A DNA stretch of 27,657 nt, from contig NMRA01000885.1 in NCBI GenBank assembly GCA_002633005.1, positions 6,185 to 33,841 on the forward strand, given 5' to 3'. How positions within the stretch are numbered: the first letter of the stretch is position 1; each line of letters opens with the position of its first letter. The position numbers and the translations under genes were made by a program. The stretch is from Phoronis australis. Its lineage: Eukaryota; Phoronida; Phoronidae. The notes below the pieces were generated by a model. The model searched no databases and had not been told where the DNA came from. It saw only the letters and a program-made list of their open reading frames with translations. Shown here piece by piece: positions 13,341 through 21,355 of the stretch.

Positions 13341-13479
13341 AGTATAAGAATCAATAAATCTATTACTGGACATACGGTACGTGGAGATGGCTACGTTGCG
13401 TCTTCCTTTCGAGGCCACTGAGTTGTCACGTGACTTGTCTTGTGATCTGTCGTACAGTTTCCGCGGGATTCTCTTCAGC
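13341..13479 (+). repeat. Inverted terminal repeat of the Penelope-like element, left copy
   Basis: From AGTATAAGAATC to CGGGATTCTCTTCAGC this 139-bp stretch matches the reverse complement of 18892-19041 with scattered substitutions and one 11-bp gap. The gap falls exactly in the hairpin region of the hammerhead-like motif of the other copy (CTGATGA is missing here). Relative to the coding direction this copy is downstream of the stop codon. Confidence 0.85.
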
Positions 13480-13487
13480 GCTCTATC

Positions 13488-13611
13488 TCATGTCCTAGGT
13501 AAGTGAAACCGTAGCCCCCCTTGTCTATTGAGGCTAGGATTCTCAATTCTCTCATAGATAGCTTCTTTGACCCCTCTCCGAAACCAATTTCTTCTCTATC
13601 CAGGAACTTCA
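13488..13611 (-). pseudogene. C-terminal end of the Penelope-like GIY-YIG ORF (second half)
   Basis: On the minus strand, directly after the insertion point, the frame continues KFLDREE, then a one-base deletion shifts it, and the next frame gives WFRRGVKEAIYERIENPSLN followed by a short tail ending LPRT and a stop at 13490-13488. The 'r-vKEAiyier..PslNr.gG' ending is the standard C terminus of Penelope-like proteins, just after the GIY-YIG domain. It connects in frame across the gypsy insertion to the part ending at 18369. The one-base deletion inactivates it independently of the insertion. Confidence 0.8.
13607..13611. repeat. Target-site duplication of the gypsy element, left copy
   Basis: CTTCA abuts the outer end of the left LTR and is repeated at 18369-18373. 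Five-base duplications are usual for Ty3/gypsy integrases. Confidence 0.95.
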
Positions 13612-13789
13612 TGTTATGTTTCTATGCTGGTTTCGGACCAAAGATGAAGATCGATACGATTGTGACTAATACATATATATTGAGAGTACATGAAACATCA
13701 ACCGGAACAGGAAGTAGGTAACAGAGCATGCCTACTATACTAGGACACTGGTAGCGACATCTTTAGTTACTACTGACCATAACGTAACA
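13612..13789 (-). repeat. Downstream (3') LTR of the gypsy element
   Basis: 178 bp, identical by reading to 18191-18368. The terminal inverted pair is TGTTA/TAACA. The sequence AATATATATG (minus strand, about 13680-13671) is a TATA-like word. There is no clear AATAAA within the LTR. Confidence 0.95.
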
Positions 13790-13800
13790 TCCCCCTTGTT
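13790..13800 (-). other. Polypurine tract of the gypsy element
   Basis: On the minus strand AACAAGGGGGA lies immediately before the downstream LTR. A purine run at this place primes plus-strand synthesis in LTR elements. It also fixes the direction of the element as minus. Confidence 0.85.
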
Positions 13801-13936
13801 GACAAAAAAACTATGAAACACTATCCTAATTTTAAAACTAGGATAACTTGTCCTAACTATAAGACAATGGGTGGACTATCATTGTCTGGACAGTCAAACG
13901 GGGATTATTCTGCCCCAACGGTTTGGCTGCTCGTAA

Positions 13937-16620
13937 CTACATCTCTTGGATGAGTCGTGCTGGTCTTGTAACCGTTCGTCCGGAGAGGGTAACCACAGTG
14001 CTCGGGGTGGGTGAAATGATGGGAGGCTTAGCCGCATTATTGCCCGTTTCAGGAGCATGGTTAGGCGGTGTTGGTCGGACTTCCGACGGTGATTCGCGGG
14101 TGGTAACGGTGGGCGTTGTTTTGTCAGGCGCACTGGTTTGGGGAAGTAAGGTATCTCTGGCGTCGGGATCTGTGGCCATCTGAGCTGGTGAGGGGTCGAA
14201 TCTCATGATCGTGCCACGGCTCTGCACTTGTCGAGGTCTAAGCAGGATGCGGTTGCGGCGAAGAATGCGACCGCTTGTCTCGCATTGCACCGTATAGGAC
14301 CGTGGTTCTGGGCCTACTCAGAGGATGGTGCCAGGTGACCAAGTCTTCGTGGCGACATCTTGATAGTACACGCGCTCGTTCAGCTGCAGTTCTGTTAGTT
14401 CGCGCCTATCAGGCGAGCTCGGGTGAGGCAGGTTGTCGTCTCGCTGGAGTGGCTGTCTTTGGATGTAAGATGGTAGTTTACTTCTCAGCTTGCGGCCGAA
14501 CATAAGTTCAGCGGGGGAGGCCATCTGGGGGTTCGTGGGTGTGGTCATATATTGGAGAAAAGCTTCGTCCACGTGCTGCGTCTTCATCATCAGATTCTTG
14601 ACGGTACGAATCATGCGTTCAATGAAGCCATGTGAGCGGGGGTGGTGGGGCGACGAAGTGATATGTAAAATGTCGAACATCTTCACCGTGGCTCTGACGG
14701 GGGCTCCGATGAATTGGGGCCCGTTGTCCGTGATCAAAGTATCGGGTGGACCAAACATGGCGAAGACATGGCTGAAAATGCTCGCAACTCGCTGACTGGT
14801 AGAGGTGTTCAGCTTCTCGACGATGAAGTACTTGGAGAAATAATCAGCGACGATGAAATATTCTTGGCCGTTTAGATAAAACAGGTCAGCACTAATGGTG
14901 GAATGTTTGGTATGTCATCGGCGACAGATTCCAGAGGTTCTTTGGGTGAAGAGCTCTGATGTTTCTGGCATGTTTCGCAAGTGGATACGAGGTTTTCTAT
15001 GTCCTTCATAATGCCAGGCCAATAGACAGTTGATCGGGCTAGTTGTTGACAGCGAACAATTCCTTGGTGTCCGTAATGGAGCCTGTGTAGATAGTCTTGT
15101 TGAAGCGAGAGTGGTATGAGGACCTGAGTTCCCTTGAGGAGGAGACCATCCTCGATGGTCAGGAGATCTCTAATAGACCAAAAAGAGCGGATGTTAGCAG
15201 GTAAGTCGCGTGCCTTTGCTGGGAAACCACTGAAAACATAGTCCTTCAAGAGAGCCAGTGTTGTGTCTTCATCAGTTTCTTTTTTTAGTTCATGTAACCG
15301 TTCGGTGGAAAACTGTACAAAGTTCACACTGAGGTCAAGTGGAATTTCCTTGTGGGCATTGGCAGTAGGGAGTCGCGACAATCCGTCGGCAAGGACCATC
15401 TCGGGTCCTGGCCTGTATTTGATCCGATAGTCATATTTTTGTAAACGCAGAAGCATGCGCTGCAGTCTGGCAGGCGCCTTGTGCAGGGGCTTGGCCACAA
15501 TCATTTCCAGTGGCTTGTGGTCACTTTCTATAAGGAATGGTTGGCCAAAAAGGTATGTATGAAAACGTTCTGCGCCAAAAACACAGGCGAGTAATTCTCG
15601 CTCGATGTTAGCGTAACGACTCTCTGTGTCTGTGAGCGTCTTAGAGGCAAACGCGATGGGTCGACCATTTTGCGTCAATGCCGCGCCTAGGGCGGACTGT
15701 GATGCGTCGACCTGCACGACCGCTGGGATCTTCGGGTCAAAATAGTGTAGGTAGCTTGCTTCCTTGATGGTTTTCTTGAGATTGTCAAATGCGGTCTGCT
15801 GTTCATGTTGCCATTGGAAATCAGAGTCTTTTCGCAGTAGGGCTCTTAGAGGGGCAGAGGTTTCACTTAGATTTGGTATAAATGGAGATATGTATGTAAT
15901 CATGCCAAGGAGAGAACGAAGCTCCTGCGCGTTGGATGGTGCCTGTATGTCGTTTATTGCCTGTACCTTTGATGGGTCGGGGCGTACTCCTGTGTGGTCA
16001 TAGATTTGCCCAAAGAATTCTATTTCGTGTGCGCTGATGATGCATTTGTCCTTGTTGAAGACCATGCCTTTCTCTTTGGCTCTATTCATGAGGCGTAGAA
16101 GGTTAACGTCATGCTCGTGTTTATCCTTGCCAAAAACTGTGATATCATCGGCAATGGATATGACACCGGGTAGCCCCTGTAGGTTGTCATCCATCGCTTT
16201 CTGAAAAACGTCTTGAGAAACCACAATGCCCATGGGCAGGCGACAGTAACAGTATCTGCCGAAAGGCGTGTTGAACGTGGTAAGATATTGGCTGGGTTCG
16301 TCGAGCTGTATAGCCCAGTAACCAGACTTGAGATCGAGCTTACTGAAAACAGTCGCGCCGTTGAAGAAATGGGTGAGTTCTTCAACAGTGGGGGTGTGAT
16401 GCTGTCCACGTTTTAGGGCGCAGTTGAGATCCCGGGGGTCGAGGCAGATTCTCAGGTCCCCGCTCTTCTTTTCGACATATGTGGCACTGGACACCCAGTC
16501 TGTAGGAATGTCGACTGGTCGAATCACACCGAGGTCTTGCATGCGTTTGAGCTCTGTCCGAATCTTATCGCGTAGGTGGATCGGTGCTTTTCTTGGGGCA
16601 TGACGAACCGGCTCATGGTC
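13937..16620 (-). pseudogene. pol: gypsy pol: reverse transcriptase, RNase H, integrase (interrupted)
   Basis: The main open stretch, 16542-14872 (readable from ~16620), holds RT with FSKLDLKSGYWAIQL, LPMG and SIADDITVFG, RNase H with QVDASQSALGAAL and ESDHKPLE, and the integrase zinc part (H-x2-H region at LHYGH, then CETC). Near 14905 a frameshift leads into a new frame with the integrase core: a first Asp in SADLF, TDNGPQF, and Glu in GFIERMIRT. So the D, D and E residues are all present. An in-frame TGA occurs at 14320-14318, after which the same frame stays open to 13937 and encodes a basic, proline- and threonine-rich tail. Together these copy the RNA and insert the cDNA. With one frameshift and one stop, a full Pol cannot be made. 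Confidence 0.9.
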
Positions 16621-18030
16621 CTTTTTTAAGTGTCAGCGTCTTGACCCCTGGGAATTTTCCGATACCTGTAAATTGGTCTGGGAACGCGGCGAGGAGGTCT
16701 GCAGTTGAGCTGACTTGAGTGTTAGGTTGCCTGGAGACTGATTGTTCAATTGAACAGTGGATTGTCACAAGACCCAGGAGGTTGCACATCGTGCGGCCAA
16801 ACAGGACAACACCATCAGCATCTGTAACCACAAATTCAACATCCATCCATTTGCTCTGGCCCCATTGGCATTTTAATGTGAGCTTTCCCAGATTGGTAAT
16901 GTTTGAGCCACCATATAAATATAGGCGGGAGGTCGACGGTGATGTCAGGATAGGTTTGCCATTCGGTGTCAAGTGGTTTGGGAACATGCGACGGTAGGTT
17001 CTGAGTGGGAGGAGGTTACCACTAGCGCCAGTATCCACCTTGCCTCTGAGGATACCTTGTTTACGGTGTTCGTGCCAAATGTTAATATCAGCAAAATCCT
17101 CTTGTTTGTCATCAGGACCGATAGAGTCGAAGACTAAGTTTTCAAAAGATATTTCGTCAGTCTCGGGTACATGAGAAGTAGCGTGGAATCGCTGAGGGTT
17201 GGGTGGTGGGTGAGCCTTGGGCCTTGTAACTGGGTTGCCTGATGAGCGACAGACATCTCCCCAGTGTCCCACCTTTCCACATCGGTGACAGGTTTGTCCC
17301 TTAGCCGGACATTGGCTGCGACATCTATGCCGCTCTTTTCCACAGTTTCCACATGTGTCGCTGGGTTTTCTATCTGTGTAGCGTTTTGCAGCGCTCTCTT
17401 CACGTGTATGTCTTTTGATTGCATGGATTTCCGTGGTAGGACGACCGATTTGTTGCAGTTGTGCTTGTGTGCATTCATACGTACGGGCGATATCAAGAGC
17501 ATGTTTCAGCCTGAGTTTCTCCGGGTCTTGTTCGAGTAGTTTCTTCTGAACTTGTTGCGAGTTTGCCCCTTGGATAATTTGGTCAAGTATTGCGTCGTCT
17601 GTAGCATCTGGGTTGCCGAAGTTGCATTTCTCCGCGTGGAGTCGAAGGCGCGTAAAGAAGTCGTCGATAGATTCGTTGCTGTCTTGTGTCATCTGTCTAA
17701 GTTGAAAACGGCAAAGACGAAAACTTGCTTTCGGCTCAAAATACTTCTCGAAGCGATCCCAAACTGTTGTCGGGTCGTCTTGCTGTTCGGGCGTGAGGGA
17801 CCAGGAATCAGGAGGGCTTTGGGGCCCAGCCATAAGAGTATATAGCTCACTTTGGTCGCTGGCGATTGGCTGGTGTACGCAGGAGTGCTGAGAACCAGGT
17901 TGCAATACCTCTTAAAATTTCGGAACGTTTTGGGTAAGTTGTCAGTTTTCCAATCAAAAGAGGGTGGTTTCACCCCAAGTAAATTGGGGTTGTGGAGCGT
18001 TGGTTGAGGGTTGTCTTCCCCGTCTGACAT
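16613..18030 (-). pseudogene. gag: gypsy gag-protease (frameshifted)
   Basis: An ATG at 18030 opens a frame beginning MSDGEDNPQP, with capsid-like sequence as far as LLWLGPKA. Around 17820-17830 the frame is lost and the capsid continues in the frame of the 17905-16613 stretch (DSWSLTPEQQ ... WDRFEKYF ... 'dsiddFftRLr..aekC' region). Two zinc knuckles follow (CGNC...C irregular, then CHRCGKVGHWGDVC, a standard CX2CX4HX4C). The aspartic protease is marked by KVDTGASGNLLP. The frame ends at 16613 at a stop after a run of six A. Gag packages the RNA and the protease matures the products. The early shift disrupts Gag, so this copy should not be autonomous. Confidence 0.9.
16622..16627 (-). other. 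Six-A run at the gag-pro / pol frame junction
   Basis: On the minus strand the sequence is CTTAAAAAAGGACCATGA. In the upstream frame it closes at TGA. Moving forward by one base (or removing one A) continues into DHEPVRHAP and the reverse transcriptase. This may be a programmed +1 shift site, used by some LTR elements to limit Pol, or a plain one-base insertion. The sequence of a single copy cannot decide. Confidence 0.4.
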
Positions 18031-18158
18031 CGTGGCGGTGTGGCGTTGGGGTATTGTAAAGTAAATTGGAAAAAACTCACCAGTATGGCAATGTTTATTT
18101 AGGGTGAAAAAAAATTGCAAAAACCACAAGGCAGTGTTAAAATGGTGATCTCCGCGTC

Positions 18159-18190
18159 AGGTGTGGGTTCGTCTCACGCCGCTGCCACCA
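18159..18190 (-). other. Primer-binding site within a longer tRNA-Leu-like segment
   Basis: Directly after the upstream LTR (minus strand from 18190) comes TGGTGGCAGCGG, complementary over 12 bases to the 3' end, with CCA, of the common animal tRNA-Leu (AAG/UAG anticodons). On the plus strand 18159-18190 the likeness runs further: about 27 of 32 positions agree with the T-arm and acceptor end of that tRNA as I remember it, including GTGGGTTCG at 18163-18171. The primer assignment is from memory, not from a search. Confidence 0.7.
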
Positions 18191-18368
18191 TGTTATGTTT
18201 CTATGCTGGTTTCGGACCAAAGATGAAGATCGATACGATTGTGACTAATACATATATATTGAGAGTACATGAAACATCAACCGGAACAGGAAGTAGGTAA
18301 CAGAGCATGCCTACTATACTAGGACACTGGTAGCGACATCTTTAGTTACTACTGACCATAACGTAACA
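18191..18368 (-). repeat. Upstream (5') LTR of the gypsy element
   Basis: 178 bp, identical by reading to 13612-13789. On the minus strand it should carry the promoter; AATATATATG at about 18259-18250 is the only TATA-like word. Confidence 0.95.
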
Positions 18369-18373
18369 CTTCA
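18369..18373. repeat. Target-site duplication of the gypsy element, right copy
   Basis: CTTCA directly follows the outer end of the right LTR and matches 13607-13611. Confidence 0.95.
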
Positions 18374-19001
18374 CATCTTCCATGGCGAAAGAGTGGTCAG
18401 GGGAAGCCATGTGACTAAAAACTGCAGAATCATAGCAGTCCCCATAACTGGACCTCCGATGCTGTTTGAAACGACTTTTCAGGGCTTGTTTGGTTTCCCC
18501 AATGTATGCTGCTCCACACCCTGGTTCCGAGCATAAAATGCCATACACCACATTTGATGTTTTCTCTTTGCTGGTTTTGTCTATCACATTTAACAATCGA
18601 CTCCTTATGGTGTTAACAGGTTTGAATACGACAGCAATGTCGTGCCCCCTCATATGTGATTTGATCTTGTCAGCGATCCCTGGCACAAAAGGCAATGTTA
18701 TCCTCATGTTTCCCCTATTGTCAAACTGCGTGTTCTGAGGCCTGACTCTGTCATGGTTTGCCTTGTGGAATGACCACTTCGAGTAGCCACATCTTTTCAG
18801 CACTGTTCTGTTGTGTTCTATTTCAAAATCAATGTCCTCCTCTGTGTTGGGGATTGTTCTCGCTCCATAGTCCAATAGATACATGTAGGGTGCTGAAGAG
18901 AATCCCGCGGAAACTGTGCGACAGATCACATGACAAGTTACGTGCCAACTCAGTGGCCTGATGAAGTCCTCTAGAGGAGGACGCAACGTAGCCATCTCCA
19001 C
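18369..19001 (-). pseudogene. Penelope-like ORF: linker and GIY-YIG endonuclease (first half)
   Basis: From an ATG inside the end repeat (19001) the minus strand is open through EDIDFEIEHNRTVLKRCGY, the linker that follows the reverse transcriptase in Penelope-like proteins, a FVPGIADKI / HDIAVVFKP block, and then VVYGILCSEPGC, AAYIGETKQALKSRFKQH, and SAVFSHMASPDHSF. This is a GIY-YIG nuclease domain (the 'VVYgi' and 'YIGeT' parts, with Arg and His in 'LksRf.qH') and its cysteine-containing insert. The protein would nick the target for insertion. The reading frame enters the gypsy LTR at 18368; its true continuation is at 13611. The reverse transcriptase is absent, and the first ~35 residues come from translated end repeat, so the ATG is probably not a natural start. 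Confidence 0.85.
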
Positions 19002-19041
19002 GTACCGTAAGTCCAGTAATAGATTTATCGATTCTTATACT
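18892..19041 (-). repeat. Inverted terminal repeat of the Penelope-like element, right copy
   Basis: 150 bp whose reverse complement matches 13341-13479. It is 11 bp longer because it keeps a hairpin (18966-18982) and the CTGATGA word missing in the left copy. It overlaps the beginning of the open frame. Confidence 0.85.
18958..19004 (+). ncRNA. Degenerate hammerhead-ribozyme-like motif in the Penelope-like end repeat
   Basis: Plus strand: CTGATGA (18958-18964), one extra A, a perfect six-pair hairpin GTCCTC/GAGGAC (18966-18971 with 18977-18982), then GCA (expected GAA), then ACGT ... ACGT able to form a four-pair helix III, then A as the possible cleavage base (UA). This is the order of a type I hammerhead. 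Penelope-like elements are known to carry such ribozymes in their terminal repeats. The A-to-C change in the GAA core, the extra A and poor pairing for helix I make it probably inactive. Confidence 0.4.
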
Positions 19042-19054
19042 AACTTTCCTTTTA
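19042..19054. repeat. Probable target-site duplication of the Penelope-like element, right copy
   Basis: AACTTTCCTTTTA, identical to 13295-13307, immediately beyond the end of the right terminal repeat. Confidence 0.6.
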
Positions 19055-19397
19055 ATTCGCCTTCATTCTTAGTCACAAAGGAAGACTACTCTGACAATGA
19101 AATTGGCTTCTGCTCAGCTTTTGGGGAAATCTGGGTAATTTTGTTGGCTTGTACTGTGCTTGCACATTTGTGCTAAGCGTAAGGAGACAGGACAGTTCCC
19201 CTTGTTATGATGGCTGCGTACTGATGTGTCATGACTCATTATTTCTGTGCTCCTGTCCTCTGACCTCACTTTCACTCAGCTGTTTTGACGGGAAATTCCC
19301 CTGTTGCTCAGTGAAGGGGTGTTTTGGTTCCTTTGGTCAGAAATGTTTTCGTTTTTGAAGTATTGTGTTGAATTAAATTCTACTATACGTATTTTAG
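19055..19397. other. Presumed intron right of the nested element
   Basis: No coding or repeat signal is supported. It ends in a weak acceptor, ATACGTATTTTAG, at 19397. Confidence 0.35.
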
Positions 19398-19500
19398 GTG
19401 CATGCCCAACCTGTCTCCCTGGCAAAGAAGGGTGAAAGAGATATTCTATATAACAAACCGAGTTTACCTCTCGAGCAAAGGGTCAAAAGCCAGTACTATG
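19398..19500 (+). CDS. Candidate exon of an unidentified host gene
   Basis: The exon is bounded by ATTTTAG and G|GTGAGT. It is open in phase 0 with VHAQPVSLAKKGERDILYNK followed by PSLPLEQRVKSQYY and one leftover base. The entry phase (0) agrees with the exit phase of the candidate exon at 12749-12858, and its exit phase (1) agrees with entry into 20009. The donor is strong. No domain is recognised. It lies just right of the nested transposons, which would then sit in an intron of this gene on the opposite strand. Confidence 0.45.
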
Positions 19501-20008
19501 GTGAGTGATTTCAGTCACTGTTGCCTTTCTTGACGCAGGATTATTTCAACATTGAGATCCACATCCAGTAACAATTTAAATAAGTCAAAATCGCCACCCT
19601 CAAACATGAAGAAGCCAAGTGTTCGTCGAAGAATGTAGCTTCAGAATCGGTAAATGACTGCTTTGTCCACAGTGTAATATTGTGTAGTGTAGCCCTGGAT
19701 CATAGTTGCCAATCTCACTATGCACAGCATATGGTGAAAAATGAAGAGTCACTTACTTTTTTATTAAATTTGTTTGCAATTGGTATTAGTATACAAACTG
19801 TGTCAATTGTCTGTAAGGGTCATTTTGGGTTGGTGATTTTCTACTGACAATGCCTCGTGTTTCCTCTAACACAGCACAAGTTTATGGTTTGTTGACCAAT
19901 TTGGTAATAGCACCAAGTCAGATCTTGAACTGTTGCTGGACAATTATTTGGAGTTTTAGTTTCCTCACCCATTTCCTGATTGCCTTTTTATGTTTGATAT
20001 CTTTTCAG

Positions 20009-20124
20009 GTACAAGTGTTACAAGACGAGAACATAGCCATCTGGTGGTTAGTAGTCCACTTGCACAGCTGAAGACATCCAATAAGTACAGAGTGGGTCAG
20101 GCCAGTGAGCCTGGGTTCAACTAG
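20009..20124 (+). CDS. Candidate (terminal?) exon of the same unidentified gene
   Basis: Preceded by GATATCTTTTCAG. Taken with the single base left from 19500, it reads TSVTRREHSHLVVSSPLAQL, then KTSNKYRVGQASEPGFN and TAG at 20122-20124. The frame is open for the whole stretch, which supports linkage to 19398-19500. It may be the last coding exon; alternatively a donor inside it (for example GTCAGG after 20095) could lead to the small exon at 20357. The serine-rich, basic composition suggests a disordered tail. No family is recognised. Confidence 0.4.
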
Positions 20125-20356
20125 GCATTGTCAAGATCATCGGTTCAGGACTGGTGGGTATTATAGAACATACTGCTAAGTAGCGATACAGTTTTTTGTT
20201 GCACCAAAAACTGCTAAAGGATGTTGTTCTATGAACATTACAGAAACACCAGATAAACACTGAAGCATATTGTGTAAAAATCATTTCTCCTCTTATACAC
20301 CATCTGTTGGTCATGTCATATGAGCTGTATAGTTAAGTCTATTTGTCCATGTGCAG

Positions 20357-20397
20357 GCGTCCTGCGTAGATGTGGAAGCTCAGGTATGCACAACCAG
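20357..20397 (+). other. Candidate small exon (coding status unclear)
   Basis: A 41-base stretch lies between TGTGCAG and a consensus donor CAG|GTAAGA. It has one open frame (third position entry, VLRRCGSSGMHNQ) that could join the next candidate exon in phase 0. It could equally be part of a 3' untranslated region or a non-coding transcript. Confidence 0.25.
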
Positions 20398-21196
20398 GTA
20401 AGAGGTTCTTACAGTTCCCATTCGACAGTTTTTTCAATTGGTAAATATTGGATATGTTACGGTTCCTCTTACAAGCGTGCCTAGAGTGAGGAATTATGGT
20501 GTATCGCTCTTTCCTGTCGCCTATAAATGGTGGTTTTGTTTACTGTAAACAATGCATTTTCCAACATTTAATCAACATGAAAAAATTGTCTATTGATAAA
20601 TGTCATTTGTTGAAGATTACAGTGAACTAACCGTCTCCAGTGCAAGAAACCTAAGTTGTAAAGACAGAGGTATTCTCTGGGCCAGGCATCTAATCTTTGT
20701 ACTAAATATAATTTTTAACAGTTGCCACTTGGAGGACTCTACACTTCTAGCTTGCACTTGATGACCCCAGCATTAACACTATGAGTTAGAGTCTGAACTC
20801 AAAATATCGCATTTGTAGCTCAAATCCAGGGCTAATCAAGTGTGAAATTAGGACTAAACACTCATTAGTCTAAATCATTCACAACATATTTGATTCCGTA
20901 TTGAAAGCAGAATGGGAAATCTAATAATTCGGAGTTCAATTTTAAGTACAAGGATTACCTACACCTAGGGCCTTGAAAGCAAACAGTAGTCTGTCGTATG
21001 ACACGGCTTCTTGACTGCGTTCTTTGCTGTTTGGCTTCTTGTCTGTGTTCTTTGCCGTTTTGATTTCCTAACAAATATTTACATGTACTTGAAGACAATT
21101 AAGCTCTAAACACAGAAGGAGATTATACGTACCCATACTTTACACAATCTGTGCCTTCTAAGAGTCCAAAGATTTGAAATCCCCTCTTCCTTGCAG
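20398..21196. other. Presumed intron, nothing recognised
   Basis: AT-rich sequence with short imperfect repeats such as the paired TTCTTTGCTGTTTGG/TTCTTTGCCGTTTTG words at about 21021-21061. No exon is supported. Confidence 0.3.
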
Positions 21197-21355
21197 TCGG
21201 TGATGGGCGTGTCTGAAGATAGACAAAAGATGTACACTACTTAGCCACTTGATAGATTCCCTTCACCTGAGACTAGCTCGCAACATAAGGAGGTCTACCG
21301 GGACCAACGTCAAGCTGCAATCCCATTAAGAAAGTTAACACAGACTCCAGACAAG
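21197..21355 (+). other. Candidate exon, mostly untranslated
   Basis: Preceded by CTCTTCCTTGCAG, a good acceptor, and followed by AAG|GTATGT, a good donor. One frame gives SVMGVSEDRQKMYTT and then a stop at 21240-21242; the rest is not open. The splice signals on both sides are the main evidence. It may be a 3' untranslated or non-coding exon. Confidence 0.25.

Larger units (their letters stand above)
13612..18368 (-). mobile_element. Ty3/gypsy LTR retrotransposon, probably Mag-like lineage
   Basis: This 4757-bp element is transcribed on the minus strand. It has 178-bp LTRs starting TGTTA and ending TAACA, a primer-binding site next to the upstream LTR, a gag region with two zinc knuckles, an aspartic protease, reverse transcriptase (IADD), RNase H, integrase (zinc-binding part and DDE core), and a purine tract next to the downstream LTR. 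Domain order PR-RT-RH-IN defines Ty3/gypsy. The two adjacent zinc knuckles and the IADD form suggest a Mag/SURL-type branch, which is inference. The LTRs are identical by eye, implying recent insertion, yet gag, pol and integrase are interrupted. No envelope-like frame follows integrase. It sits in the endonuclease region of a Penelope-like element. Confidence 0.95.
13308..19041 (-). mobile_element. 5'-truncated Penelope-like element, split by a gypsy insertion
   Basis: Excluding the 4757-bp gypsy insertion and the duplicated 5 bp, about 970 bp belong to this element. In minus-strand order it has an end repeat (19041-18892), the linker and GIY-YIG endonuclease coding part (to 18369, then 13611-13488), a stop, an inverted copy of the end repeat (13479-13341) and a ~33-bp extension (13340-13308). 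No reverse transcriptase domain is present, so the copy is 5'-truncated. Penelope-like elements are known to carry terminal repeats (pLTRs) in direct or inverted arrangement, often with a short tail of a few tens of bases at one end, and this fits. Direct 13-bp repeats flank it. It is non-autonomous and its coding part is frameshifted. Confidence 0.8.

Noticed and set aside
13923-14183. Plus-strand 86-codon frame, rich in G and V
   Set aside because: It is the complement of the low-complexity basic tail of the gypsy integrase frame on the minus strand, with no motif of its own.
18163-18190. The T-arm and CCA end as part of a genuine tRNA gene
   Set aside because: No 5' half of a tRNA is seen upstream, and the CCA is encoded and abuts the LTR exactly, as expected for a primer-binding site.
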